From: Podospora comata
Lineage: Eukaryota; Ascomycota; Sordariomycetes; Sordariales; Podosporaceae
Assembly: GCA_017354895.1 (NCBI GenBank)
Contig: CP071498.1
Location: forward strand, 372,001-436,000
Length of the DNA: 64,000 nt
Reading direction: 5' to 3'
Both the position numbers and the translations under genes were made by a program. Shown piece by piece: positions 24,236-36,944 of the stretch (position 1 is the stretch's first letter; each line of letters begins with the position of its first letter). The notes beneath the pieces are model-generated. The model searched no databases. It was not told the origin of the DNA and was given only the letters and a program-made list of their open reading frames with translations.

Positions 24236-24256
24236 CAAAAAAAGAAAAAAAAAAGA

Positions 24257-24287
<31 letters not shown>

Positions 24288-24289
24288 GA
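24236..24289. repeat. A-tract array with 11-bp period
   Basis: Runs of A interrupted by single G at 24244, 24255, 24266, 24277 and 24287, i.e. close to (A10G)n. Expected to be intrinsically stiff or bent and to exclude nucleosomes. Confidence 0.85.
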
Positions 24290-27200
24290 CTTGTCATATG
24301 CAGCAGCAGCAAGCTAAAGACGGGACCGACCGAGTGGGAGTTGGAAGAGTTGCTGCAGCTCCCTCTCTGCCCTGCGTGGTGTTCTGGGGTCTGCTGGTGA
24401 GCTAATGCAGGAACAGAACCAGACCCCTGGATAAACTCCGTCCTGTCGGCCGCTCACGCGTGGCAACAGCTTCCTGCAAGGTACCGTATCAGCAACGGAG
24501 GCACCCGAGACTCAGGAGGGAGCAAAGTACCCAATACTTTGATCCCATCGTCTCACCAGAAAGGGGGCGAGCGGGGGCCAAAACCTCAAACCACATCATG
24601 GGTACCTTGCCAAGAACCCTCCACCTGCCTCAGCTCACCACTTTCTTCTCCGACAGGACCTGGCCACAGGAGTGCCTGCCGATGGGGTCCGCAACACGTG
24701 TGAGCTTGCCCTGTGCCTTGCCATGGTATGTTTCCTTCGTCTGGGTCGCCTCTGATAAGTTCGGTATCGACGAAGGCGTACCCCTTTGTTGAGGGGGGGT
24801 GCATGATGACAAGGCTGCCCAAACACCTGGTTCGCATTGCTGATTGGAATGGGGCAAAACGGTCGACATGGCATCGGGCAGCCAAACTGCCGCGTCATCC
24901 TGCAGTAAGGTAGGTGACAGTTACCTATCATTCGGCGAAAATGGTAGTAGCGTAGGTAGAAACCCCCAAGGCTGATGGTCTTGCAACTTCCCATGTCGAT
25001 TGTACAGTGAGTGAAAAAAAAATCGTCTTTTTCGTTCATACCTACCCGGGACACAGTGACATTGCATCAGGCTGTGAATCGAGTTGCGGGTTCAAGAACG
25101 CGGGGAGGCGAGGTCGGTCCATAATTCGAGCCTCGCACGGCAGCAACTATTTCCAGCAGACTGCACCGTGTCCCCAGAAATAGTGATGGGTGGTGAATAA
25201 TTGCAGAAAATACGACGGCTGGCGACACAATGTGCTCCCTTGCCCTTGCATCGAGTGCGAGGGACAGGATGTATCTCCGCAGGGTTCACCTCGGTGTGTG
25301 CCCGTTCGTGTTTGATTGCAACATCTCATATCCATTACGCTGGTTGACAGCGAGCCGAGACCACCACCTCGTCGTGGTGAAAAGTGAACAACGAGGCTGG
25401 CCTCTGTTTCATAACCTGCGGAGGAGGCCCCCACCTCGGCCCTCGGCGCTCTCGTGGCAGAAACGTGGGCCGGCTGGCGCTGGGGCTCCCAGAACGGGAG
25501 GTGAGATTGGCAGCGGTGGAAGGCTTCCAGAAGGTTTCTGCTGCAGGAGATGGCTGGTGGAAGCGGCCGGCACTGCTGGGCCAAGACGGATCGATCAGTT
25601 GGGTCGATCCTCGGCTTTCCCTTTCCCAGCAGGCACCGTTGGATGGCCCGTTTTCTCCCACGCTGCAACCTGGAATGCTGGGCACAACTACTGCGCTGGA
25701 ATATATGGGATGCCAAACCGTCCTGCATGCATCGGAGCATAGTTTGTGCGTCCCCGAGTAAGCCACTATGCTGCCGACAGACCTGGCCCGAGACTTTGTT
25801 AGTGGTGTCCAACTTTGTCCAACTCTGTCCCACCCATCTCAGACTCCATGATGATGACGCCTCGCTTCATTGCTTTTGTGCTCACCTGATCTGCTGTCTC
25901 GGCCAGCCGTGTCGAGGACTCGGAGTGAATCCAATATATATATCAGTTGAGTCTATCCATCCCGCACACGGACAGGCGGACGGGCGTTTCGTGGGTTGAG
26001 GTCGTGATACTTGATGGTTCCGACTAATTTGGTTGTGCTCCTCGTCGTCCGTCGTTGCACAGCAGACGAAAGCTACGTGCCCGCTGATATCTGCCCGAGA
26101 ACAGGTTGGACAAGATATTCAGCTGCCCTCGTCCTTGCTGCTTGTTTGGACGCCTCAAGTTCCCGTGTTCCGGCGGAGAGAAAAATAGGGGACAATAACA
26201 CGCGCTGAGCACGGGGGAAAAGGCCACCCGCCTCCCGGGCGATGCTGTTGTGCAAGTAAGTAGAGTAGGTAACCTCCGCAACTGCGTGCGTAGAGGATGT
26301 GGGTGGTACTTTGATGGTCTAAGACAAAAATCAGATACATCAATTTTGCAAATATTTACCAAGTCTCCATTCTACGCAGTGAAGCATCCGACATGCTGTA
26401 ACGGCGCGCGCGCTGTCGAGAGAGCACCGGATATGCGACCCAGCTCCTTCTTTTGTGGTCTTGCATGCGATGGGGCGGTGGATTGGGCATCACCGCATCG
26501 TTTTGGACGTTTGATCTGTCCCCGGTGTTTCTTCCGGCTCCTCACCTTGGGGCATAGGGCCAGCATCGTGAGCGCATGCCGGCTGTCTTTCTTCTTTAGC
26601 TCACCGCTCAATCATCGGCAGTTGGCGTGCTTCATGTGTTGAAACCCTCTTGCGCGCCCATCGCCAGCCGTTGGTGGTGTCTGACGCAAAAATTCAAAAC
26701 TCGAGGCGAGAGGGACATCAGTGAAAAGTATTTCCGCATGGCGAGTCGTTTTGACTACGATGGAAGACAACCCCGTGGCCGGGTAGCACACCGTGAGGAA
26801 GGAAACGGAGGCTGTTCCGGTGTTACATTCCCATAGCCCCTCCACCTAGTCCCGCTCCCATCTGTACATACCGACAATACCTGACAGATACAGCACCCAG
26901 CGCCGTAAAACTACAGCGGACCGCACCGAAAAATGCTTGTGCTTAGAAACACTCAACGGCCGTGGCTGACGACCAGATGGCATGGCTGCCTTGAGCTCTA
27001 AGCCCTGAGCTGAGTCATCAGCCTTCGTGCGTGAAGCGTGTTGTAGTAGGTAGGTAAGGTATGTGCTGCATCATATCCGGGGCAGGTATCGGTCTTGCAT
27101 GCCATCTTCCGATCTTTTTGACCTTGGCTCGGATCCGGCCCTGGGGCAGACGGCGTTGAAGAAGCAGCGGAGTGGAGAGATGCAGCTAAAGTTCAACCGA

Positions 27201-27837
27201 CTGGGCAGCAACCAGCAGCGGATGCAGCAGCATGCGAGGCCACCTAGACAGCTTGCCTATCATCCACGCGAGGCTCTCCATCAAGACGTTCCCGATAGCA
27301 CTGGACAATGGGCCTGCCCCGGACTCATGGCATGCAGGCGACTGGTCTCGACTCGCAGACAAGGTGAGCTGTTCGTGCCATGCACGATGATGACAGCATA
27401 CCCCGCGACGTTGGGCGTCTTTCCCATCTGGGGCTCTTAGCTGGGGACAGCTACATCGAACTCAGTTCCTGCTGCTTTGCGTCTGTCGGCCGAATGGTGA
27501 TGGTCGAGGACTCGAGCTACCCGGGCCTACCGATCTGCTTGGTCGATAGGCCAAGAATGCCATGTACAACGGCAGACGTGGACCCCCAGTTAGCCAACAC
27601 TATGGGCTGTGGGCAGCTTCGCTATCAGGTGTGGGCCTAATAATAGGAATATATATCTGATGCAGTGCCACGACGACCAGCAGGTGGGAAAAGAGCCTAT
27701 TATGCGGTGCACAGATGCATGGATGGATCTTCCGGGGGATGTGTCTCGAGTATCACGGTACCTCACTGGTTCCGAGATGGGAGCGCACCCGACTTGTTTT
27801 GCGCGCCATGCTTTTCGGCGATCCACCCGTGGACCTC

Positions 27838-27893
27838 CTCTCAGGTGGTGTGTAGTGTGGTGTGGTATGGTGTGGTGTGTGGTGTGTGGTCTA
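27838..27893. repeat. GT-rich simple sequence (TGTGG)n-like
   Basis: Imperfect repetition of GTGTGG/GTATGG over about 55 bp with no reading-frame meaning. Confidence 0.75.
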
Positions 27894-29412
27894 TGAAGCT
27901 TTGCTGGCGCTTATCTCGATGCGGGCTTTTTGGAGCAGCGAGTTGGATATTTGGAGGGTCCAGTCTACTCCGTAGAAGTGCCGTTGGAGAGAGATGGGGG
28001 GAGATGTGGGCAAACGAATCGAGGCCTTTTTGGAGACATGTTGTTCCTGTTTGGAGGATGTTGTCGGCTGTGAGAGTGTGATTGTGATGACATGACAGAC
28101 CATGGTCAAAGCAAACGGACGGCGCAATCCAAGACACACACAAAAAGTTTTTTTTAAAAAAAATATGAAAAAAATAAGGCAGGTGTGAATCTGATTGCTC
28201 AAAGGGCGCAAAGAAAGCAACTACACAAAAAAAGTTTTTTCTCTCCGTTTGAAATTGCACGGAGACATTTGCAACGCCTGGAACGGAAGTCGCAGCCCGT
28301 TGTTGCCAGCCACTGTTTCTCTCTACCAACTAAAGCTCCCACGCTTCTTCCTATCCTCCCGTCCAACATATGTCATCCATCCCGTCCATCCAGGGCAGGT
28401 CCAACTCGGTCGGAATCAGCTTTGCAGGCACTGCCTCGGGGTTTCGTACGCAGCGCACCCGACCACCTGACGTACCATGCCTAGGTAGCTACACTAAGGT
28501 ACTCTCTGCATGGATTTAGAGCGACAATAACAAAGGAGGGGACTAAGTATTGCACATTTGTCCAGAAGTACTGGTGTAGCTCGTGGTTATGGGGCCGACT
28601 ACAATACGGATTGGGAACGCATGTGGCTTGTGTATCCCCAATCTCACTCGGGCCATCGACACTCGTTTCCCCTTTCATCGCATGTCTATCCTGATGGGGG
28701 CAGCTGTGTGGACGTGCACCCGCCTGCAAATGCAACTGCACCTCCTGCTGGTCTGGTTCCTGGATTGCAGCGCTGTCCCAGCTTGTCCTTTGCCCGTTGC
28801 TTGTGCTGATCTGTGCCCTACCTAGGTAGATCCGGGCCAAGAATATTACAAAAACTGACAAGTTGCGACTACAAACAAGACGATGATGTCTTGTCATCGT
28901 CGCTGTGGTCGGCGTCTGGAGAGATGGCTCGACGCTATGCTCTGATGGTCACCTTGGTGCCCACAGTGTCGCACACTCACAGGATGCCGTTCTCCCAGCT
29001 GCCAGCGGTACATGGTACGTGTGTCCTCACGCTGAGCTCTCACGCTCTCGAGCTGCTGTGGGCCCAAACCACGATACCCCTGGCCTCAGGGAAATCCGCC
29101 GAGCCTGTCCGCTGGGATTCTGAGATGGTACATCCCGGTCCCAAAAAGGGGGACAACAGTGTCAGTTCTGGAACGGTGACTCTCCACGCACGTTCCTTTG
29201 GGTCGAAACGGAGCTGCCCAGGGGTAGCAGGGGTAGCAGGGGTAGCAGGGATGGGTACATTAGCTACAAGGTCACTCGGAAGCTTTGGGGTGTCAGGGAG
29301 GGAGGTGTGCAATTCAACGCCAACGCCAGGCCCGGGGGGAGCAAGGGCAGGGCACCCAGGGAAAAATAGGCTGCTCTCATCATTCCCTTGTGTCCCAGCG
29401 ATCCCATCCTCA

Positions 29413-29419
29413 TTATAAG
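29413..29419 (+). promoter_or_regulatory. TATA-like element of the micro-ORF gene
   Basis: TTATAAG followed by a pyrimidine-rich stretch and then 405 bases without any ATG. It is positioned as a core promoter for the transcript that leads into the ORF at 30006. Confidence 0.4.
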
Positions 29420-29439
29420 ACCAAAGGGCCCCCCTTCCC

Positions 29440-30005
29440 CATTCCGAACATTTTCTTGGATTCCCATCATCACACACCTCACCCTCTTCCTTCTGGCACA
29501 GGCTCCTTGTTGTTCCTGCCCCTGACTCCGGTCTCTTGTTACCATTGCATCACCGACAGCCTCGACTTAATAATACAACTTCACATCCTTCGACTGGCCG
29601 ACTTGAGAAACCAAGTAATTCGAGGAAACACAGAGAAAGAACACGACGAGCTTGCCTCTGGACTGTCACATACTGCGCCTCGCTCGGAAAACCAACCGCG
29701 ACAGCCGACAGCACCATACATAAACCGCCATCAGCATCCCCTGACCTGACTGGACAACGCTCCCTTGCATCATCATCGCTTCAACCGCTTCACCAGTCCT
29801 TCGCCCGTCGAGGACTTCTACACTGTGAGTCACTTGCCTCTTTTCAGGAAATTAAATTTTCCCATGGGTTGCGACGCTTGGCCGTGCAACGCCATTTTCC
29901 CTTGGTCTATATATATCGCCTGCGGTGCGGCACAGAAGGGAACGAAATGTGCTAACATGGCGCCGTGTCAGCTTCGAGTCCATTTTCGCTTCACACACAT
30001 TCACA
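29440..30005 (+). other. Probable 5' leader with an intron (29825-29971)
   Basis: A good intron (donor GTGAGT at 29825, branch GCTAAC, acceptor GTGTCAG at 29971; 147 nt) lies in a region with no long plus-strand ORF. The putative exonic parts (about 29420-29824 and 29972-30005, some 440 nt) contain no ATG, although about seven would be expected by chance. The ATGs in the region fall inside the intron. This is what a selected, upstream-ATG-free 5' UTR looks like. Confidence 0.5.
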
Positions 30006-30101
30006 ATGATTGTCAGAGAGTCAGAACCCCACGCCAACTTCGGCCGCGGTGCCTATGACACCACCGGAGTGCCAAAGCCGCCTCCTCCCAAGCCCCGGTA
30101 A
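30006..30101 (+). CDS. 31-residue micro-ORF (or first coding exon) after an ATG-free leader
   Basis: The first ATG of the inferred spliced transcript opens MIVRESEPHANFGRGAYD and continues TTGVPKPPPPKPR to a TAA at 30099. Proline-rich C-terminus, no membrane segment. The end CCCCG|GTAAAG could also be a splice donor; joining to an AG at 30155 or 30161 would add a tail ending HPHPFHFDPS, so a second exon is an alternative. Family not recognised. The coding claim rests on its position behind the leader described above, not on homology. Confidence 0.45.
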   Translation: MIVRESEPHANFGRGAYDTTGVPKPPPPKPR

Positions 30102-33100
30102 AGACCTCTCATATCGACCGGGAGATCAGCTGCAACCAATCGATTTTCCATGCAGATGCAGAGGCGGCACCCATCTCTCGAATCACCACCCACATCCATT
30201 CCATTTCGATCCATCCTGAGGAGGAGCGACATTTTTTATCACACGATATCGACTTTAATCGCGTCTGTACCACAACTTTTATCACCTTTCCCACCCCTTA
30301 CTCTTTACCTAATCGGCGGTCTCGCATTCCTCTACGTCACTTTTTAATTACCATTCCTTACACATGATACATTTATCGGCTCGGTGCCACTTGCTTCCCA
30401 GCAGCAAGTAAGGGAAGAGAAAAACGGGAGGCTTCATTCCGGATCTTTTTGTTTTTTGTCGGCTGCGCGGCGTTCAGATATATAGATGGATCGGCTTATT
30501 GATTTTCACGTGCGGTTTCCTCACTCACCACTCATAATCGACACCGATCCGCCCTAATATGCCATCACGGGCACATCAACGGTTCTGCGGTCGCATTTCT
30601 GGAGAGTTCTTTTTCCTTTTTCCCTTTTTTTTTTCTTTTCCTGGGGAGTCACGGTATGGGAAATCGGGATAAAGCAGCACAAGAGGTGCTTGCGGCAAGA
30701 GTTCAAAAGGGTCAAGGATTTTTTGGCTGGTTTTTGGGATGGGAATAAGGAACGGCCGGAAAAAAACTGATTCGCATATAGACTCTTTGCATTTGTTTTT
30801 ATTTATCTGTGTTTTTTTCTTTTCTTTCGACGTCTTTGTCTTCCTCACGGGGACAAGCGTCTACACTCGACGACACACATTTCCTTTTACCCTGTCATCA
30901 CTACCTGTACACAAGCGGAGGAGTTTTACCTTTTTTCAACTTCGGCCACGAAGGGTTCTGGACTGGGTCCGGTTCGCAAAGATACCCCCCATGGTTTTTT
31001 TCCTTTTTATTTACTTTAGACATGTATATTACACGATGGCTTCACAGCCAGCCCAGCTCTGACTGCTGGGCATCAGGATCTGAGAAAATAATACGGATTC
31101 AACCTCTTACTTTTTGGCTCCTATCATGGCAATGTGAAACAAGCAGGCGAGAGGTAGCTGAGAAGAAGCATCGCGTGGCGGTAGTCGTCATGAATGAGCA
31201 ACCACAACAGCACCTCCGAGGAAACAGGAGAGTCATTTCCACTCATTCCCCCTTTGGCTGTGTTACCTGCTCAACCAGGCAATCAACACGACGATGACAA
31301 CAACCTCCATCACCCAGATCGCACCCCCACTCCTCCTCAAGCCAACTACTCAGCCCTACACAGCTTTTCTCACACCGAACGACGCGGAATTCTGAAACGT
31401 CCCCCCCCCCCCACTGGGCCGCCCGCGGGGTGTGATGTGGGCTGGCAGGATTACTCGGGTGTACTGCGTATATGTAGTATTAAATCCGGAATCGAACCTC
31501 GTCGACATTCTGACTGATAACAGAGACTATATCCTCAGGCACACTCCGTCCTGTGTAAAGGAGGCAATGCAGGTTCTTTGTGCATCGCGTGGGGAGTCAT
31601 ACCGAGCAGGTAGGTAAAGTGGGGTATGAATAGAACCACTACACAAACTCTGGAAACCAATGAACAAACTAACCCGTCCGTTCCACACCTCTCCGAGAAC
31701 CGAGAGCGGTCCCGGCCCAACCACCGCGCACACCCGACCCGACTGCTCGGACTCACCGTTGAACATCACTCTCGCAACTGCCGACGTCATAATATGTGTT
31801 CCCTCGCTCAGGTACCAACGGTCTTCTTGTTTTTGCTGCTGCATGAATACAAAGCCAGTAGTCTAAAAATGTTTCGGGCCGGGCAACAGGATTGGATCGG
31901 TCGTAAATGGCCCGAAACGAACTTTTGGGTGTTTTTTTTGGGGGGCGGGGGGGGGAGGACGGTTCTTACTGTGCTGCTTGCTGCTGCTGACCGGTAACAA
32001 AGTCCGAAGCTTCCGAATGGACCATAATCTCTGTATGTAGGTAAGTAGGTTTCGTCCCAGCAGGGTGGCTCGGTAGGTGCAGCAGGAATACGTAAGGTTT
32101 AGTGTAGGCAAGGCAAGGCAAGGCAAGGTACGTTACATCTGCATGTAATGTATGTCCCATCACCCATTTTTATTTGGCTTGTTTCTCATGCATGGTGACC
32201 AACAAACAGTAATGTGTACATTTACCGTAGCTTAAAAGGGAACTTTACTGTGTGATGGATGGACACACACATACACTCACATACCGTACAAATGATGACA
32301 AAAAGCCTCTAGTGTGTGTGATTGTACGGCAAAGCAAACCCCCAGATTAAGTGTAATGGTGGGCAGTAGAATGTTCTATGGAGGATGAGAAATGCAAGCC
32401 CATTGCCGGTGGGGAGAAAGAAGAGTGGGTTGTGCTACACTTGGTGGGAACATACTATGGGAATACATATTGACGGCACAGCACAGTCAGAAAGACAGGT
32501 ATTGAGTTGCTTTCTAGTGAGAAGATGGTGGGTTACACACCAGGCAGGCTTCTACCGCTGCCCCCTTCGGCCACGGGACCATAAAAATCCCAAACCACGT
32601 TTCCCATGTTGCTGTGTCGGTTGGGGACTTTGTCTATGGGTGGTTGTAGTGCAGAAGCAGGGTTGGTGTACCAAGTGTGGATGATATCAATGGGCACAAG
32701 CATACAATAATAAGGGGTAGGTGAGAAATGAAGATGACGGCATATGTCTGTCGAGTTTCTCATGTTCTCTCTTGCAGGCTGACCCTGCGTCTTGCGTGGA
32801 GTCCATATCCGCAACTATTGGAGATGGATCGGAGAAGGTTGCGAATTGCAGGGGTGAAAACGGACAACGTCCAGTTTCGGACCCGGGACTGCGGACCTGG
32901 GACGGCCTCGTGCAGTCTCCTTTGCTGCACGATGCACCGGGAAAGGCCGCCGGGGGTGGGGTGCTCCAAGATGCTGGGTTTTAGAGAGAGAGAACTGCCC
33001 CCCACTTGCCTCTCTCTTTCATAGACCCAGACAGCTCGTGCAAAGAAATGAAAGCCAATCACTGATAGCATGCCGTCTGGAAAATGCTCGCTTGTGGTTG

Positions 33101-36100
33101 ACGTCTTTGGGTTGAGACTTTGTTTTGTTGGAATTTGTGGCGTCTGGGGGTTGCTTTTGACGCTGAGTGAGGCCCTTGAGGGAAACATTTGGGTGGGGTT
33201 GTCCAATTTGTGGCTTGCAATTCGAGGGATGATCCACTTCTGGCAGCCCGTGGACACTGGCATGCTCCTGGCAACTTCTCCCACCAATCTCCTGGAATGA
33301 GTTGAACAGGCACGTGTATGCTGTCATCCAATGAGTGGGAATCTCTGTCCGCAGATGAGTCGGTTGTATATTTAAAACTCTCGGTTCTTTTTCCCTCACT
33401 GCGGCACCGCCACAACACGGCTCCGAGCTAGCGCCGGATCGTATTGTTACACTACGTCTTCCATCATCGCCTATGCGCTGGTGGTCGACTACGCCGCCAT
33501 GTGCGCAGCAGTCGATGGTCCCCTTCGTAAGACGCAAGTCACCCAACTGAGAATGATGACCACCATCATGAACAGGTCGCACCGGGTATTCCCTTTTAGA
33601 TCCCGCCCACCGTTCACTCTAGCGTTTTGCCTTTTGGCTCACCGACAAGCCACCGTCCGTTGCGGCGGTTCATCCCATCTCCCATCATCATCATGATCAT
33701 CGTCATCACCACCAACCGCCAACATCCCGTCGTTTCCGTCTGACATACAGGAGAAGTGCGTGGGGGTTGTCTGCTCACTCGTCTCGACGGTTGCCTGCTC
33801 CACCACGCCCAAACACCGCATTCACTGATATGAGATACACACGACTATCTGGCTGGAAAGTTTCACCGCATTGGGCCAAATTGCCAATGGCACGTTGGTG
33901 GGGTGAGCTGTGATTGTGTATCATTTGATCTGTAACCTCACTTTCTTCTTTGTTTCCTCGTCCTTCTCTTCGATTCCCTTTCGTTGGACAAGACAGACTC
34001 TCGGCTCGTGTTTTCATTTGCACTAATGCCCATCAATGGGGCATCCGGAGCGACAGTCCATCGCCGGGCCTAGGAATGGTGATGCCGCCGACTGGTTGCC
34101 ATGGGCCGACGGGTCGTCCATTCGCGCCCCCGGCCCAGACCGCGGAGGGATTCCCGGTAGGATGGCTCGTGATGGGTCGCTCTCGCTTGGGGCGTCGAGC
34201 CCGCAGGCGGCGCTCTGAGACAGGAGATGGTCCCCACTTGACAATCGCCAATCCTGGGACGGCGTCGCTTCTTGACGGTGATCGGTCCAACGAGCCTTTC
34301 CTCTCAAGGCTTGGTTCCTGATTAGGCGTCGGCCATTCTCAAATCCCTACTGGGATTCCCCTTGAAGTGGCACATTGGTATTGGGGTCCATTCCTTCTGG
34401 AAACTGTGGACACACACAGAAGCCTTCCCAGTCAGCGCCATCGCTTCCCATTTGCCGGTGCTTGGTGTCTGGGCACTACATTCGTCTGCAGCAGCATCAC
34501 TTTGATCCCGACCCCTTGGGTCTTCTGTTGCTGTGTGATGGTCGAGCATTGTGGCTTGAAGCTGAACTTTTCCCATCACTGTCCTTGCTTTGACAAGGTG
34601 ACAAGCAAGCTCAACCAACCTGATATGTCTCATCGGTTTTGAAAACTCTTTCGCAGCTGGATGCTGCTTTTGGAAACAGGACGTCATTGCCATCCAACTT
34701 TGATATGTCACTTGGCCCCCTGACGCAAATGCCAAAAAGGCCGACGTTTTCTTATTTCGAGACTTGGCAGCAGCGAATTACACAGAGGCAACCAAAGACA
34801 CGGGAAGTTTGAAAAAGCAAATTCCAACTAAAGCCTCCCGCCACCAAAAAAACAGCTTTGAATTTTTGGTCTTGACCCATGAACAAAAGGCAAATAGTGA
34901 CGCAGGGGAGTTGAATGAGGCACTTGCCCTCAAAGTCACTCTTTTCTCCCTCGAAACGGAGCCCATTCCCAGCACAATTATGGGAAACACCCGCCGTTTT
35001 GGAAGACATCACCCTCCCCCAAGACAGTCCCCTTGAACGGCGTTGATCATCGCTAGTCCCACGTGCTTGACGCCGCCATACGCCACCGGTAGTCTGAGGG
35101 GTGTTTTCCCGGGGGCCCGAAGAGACCAACCGGATCTCGCCCGTCCACTTTCCCACTTGCCCACGTTTTTAAGTGCAAGCGGCGGCTCTGGTCGGTCTTG
35201 GATTGGGTGCCGTCTCAAGCTGGCGTTGTGTCTCGGAGCCCCTTGATCCTATCTTGGTTTTAAGTAGTAAGCACCTTATCAGAGCTCCGGATGGGGGTGG
35301 GTATGTTGAGACATCGAGATTAACTAGCTCTGAAAACTCTGAAAGGAAAAGGATGGGTTTCCCAACGACGGAGAAACACGAATCGGACCTAGGTTGGGAT
35401 CTATCACGATCTCCGGTCAACTTTCTCGGTGGGATCTTCGATTGCTTCTTTCCCGGGGGCTCGAGATGTCAAAACGGTGCGGTGAAACCCGGATGGGGAA
35501 TAGACAAGGAGAGAGCCAAGGGGCCTGTCGATGATAGTGGCCTTCGAGAAGTTCTAGCTCTGTCCCGAGTGGATGGTAGCTGGGATCGTTGGAGGCAGCT
35601 AGAATTAGGGCGAGGAGCGACAACAAGTGTGGCATGGAGGGTGTGAGGGCCATTAAGGGGTGTAGGTAGCACACATAGAAGAAAAACGCACACCACACCA
35701 CAGAAGGATCAGGTGTGGGTGGGATCGGGCATCAGTTTCGGCAGTAGCGGGGAATAGACAGGGACAAGATTGCCTCATGGCAAGGAGGTTCAGCTGTCTG
35801 AGGCAATACGAGGCGAACGGAGCTCAGCTTAGTGGGTCTCATCAGCTCAACATTCTCTTCACGAGAACTTGTGTCTGTGCAGAAGTATTGTGTACAAGAT
35901 CACAGTGTGCATTTCGTTTGGCAAGTTATCGGGGCTTGAGCAGTTTGACAGTGAAAGCAGAAGTCAGAAATGAGCAGGCATGTCATGTCGGACCTGTAGA
36001 GACTGGGGATGAACATGAAGGTTCTGACTATAGTAGACCAAACCTACCTATGTACCACTGGTTGGCGCCTCTAGGCCATCTTCAAGCCTCTTGGGGAATC

Positions 36101-36533
36101 TTGCAAGGCCTATCGTTCATATTTCAAGGTCTCTGTCTCAAGCAGCACTGCAGCGGCCTACTATCTTGTCCTCGACGTTAGAGGGTGTGAACGATAACAG
36201 AAACTGACTTATTAAGCAGAATAGTTAAGTCCAAATCCATAGATCTCAGTTCGGATTGGTACCTTGCCAAGAGTTCTATACATGTGTTTGAGAACAGCAC
36301 ATAGCTAGCAAAATACCTATCTATCGGCAGCTCATGCTCTCACCCAACCCAGAACTCAGATTTTGAGATACCTTAGAATAACAGGGACAGGCTGAGTTTC
36401 GAGTCATTGAGGAGGCAATATCAACCAGCCTCATCCCAACTTACACCATCCTCCACAAACTCCACACTTCCACAAACCCTACTCATAAACCCACAGAATG
36501 TCACCACAACCATCAAATAATGGGTGTAGCCTC
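30102..36533. other. Gene-poor region, 6.4 kb
   Basis: The first ~900 bp are T-rich and may be the 3' UTR of the micro-ORF transcript. The rest has only unconserved ORFs on both strands, CAT-rich sequence near 33690, homopolymer runs near 31400 (C) and 31935 (T/G), a (GGCAA)4 repeat, and TAGGTA motifs near 31610, 32040, 35665 and 36045. No RNA gene recognised before 36534. Confidence 0.5.
32107..32128. repeat. (GGCAA)4 pentanucleotide repeat
   Basis: GGCAA repeated about four times in perfect tandem in non-coding sequence. Confidence 0.85.
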
Positions 36534-36624
36534 ACCCGGCTAGCTCAATCGGTAGAGCGTGAGACTCTTATGTACAGAGTACTCCAAAATCTCAAGGTTG
36601 TGGGTTCGACCCCCACGTCGGGCT
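36534..36624 (+). tRNA. tRNA-Lys (CTT), copy 3, with 18-nt intron
   Basis: Identical in body to copy 1 except the first base is A instead of G, which leaves an A-C mismatch at the end of the acceptor stem, and the intron is the longer TGTACAGAGTACTCC type seen in copy 2. Anticodon stem and T arm are intact. Flanks (ATAAACCCAC... and AATAATGGGTGTAGCC upstream; CCCGTCGAT downstream) match copy 2. It may still be functional; the end mismatch makes this uncertain. Confidence 0.8.
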
Positions 36625-36944
36625 CAAGTCCCGTCGATAATGATTCGATATCATTTTTGTGGTATGCTTCAAAATTGTTTTATAGATGGCAGAGTCCTTG
36701 GTTGGGAGCAATACTCGCCTCCTCATGGGTGCAGTCAATAACCAAGTTCTTTTTGCTTCGTTGACGAGTATTGATCTGATTCTGATTTGCCTGGCCATTC
36801 GGACGATGATATGATAATGATATGAGCACTGCTGTCCAGAGAGCAAATTGGTAACTTGTCATCGAAGAGCCGTTTTCGGCCAGAAGCTCCTACACCACTC
36901 GTCCACATGAACCGTCATGCGGTCGGAATCATACACAGACAACT
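36625..36944. other. Intergenic between tRNA-Lys copy 3 and DBR1
   Basis: About 320 bp; includes the short region shared with tRNA copy 2 and the DBR1 3' flank. Confidence 0.5.

Larger units (their letters stand above)
21263..29399. other. Eight-kb gene-poor region
   Basis: Composition is balanced and not strongly AT-rich, yet no domain, conserved frame or convincing multi-exon model could be found on either strand. Long frames such as 22726-23337 minus, 25147-25833 minus and 28813-29418 plus lack recognisable protein character. The stretch holds simple repeats (separate entries) and several TAGGTA/TACCTA motifs. It could carry long regulatory DNA or non-coding transcripts. Confidence 0.5.

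Noticed and set aside
25147-25833. 228-codon minus-strand frame overlapped by open plus-strand frames
   Set aside because: Several overlapping frames on both strands reflect GC-rich composition rather than one gene; no domain or splice support.
28813-29418. 201-codon plus-strand frame with a GVAG repeat
   Set aside because: Sits in the probable promoter region of the micro-ORF gene and has no protein-like conservation that I can see.
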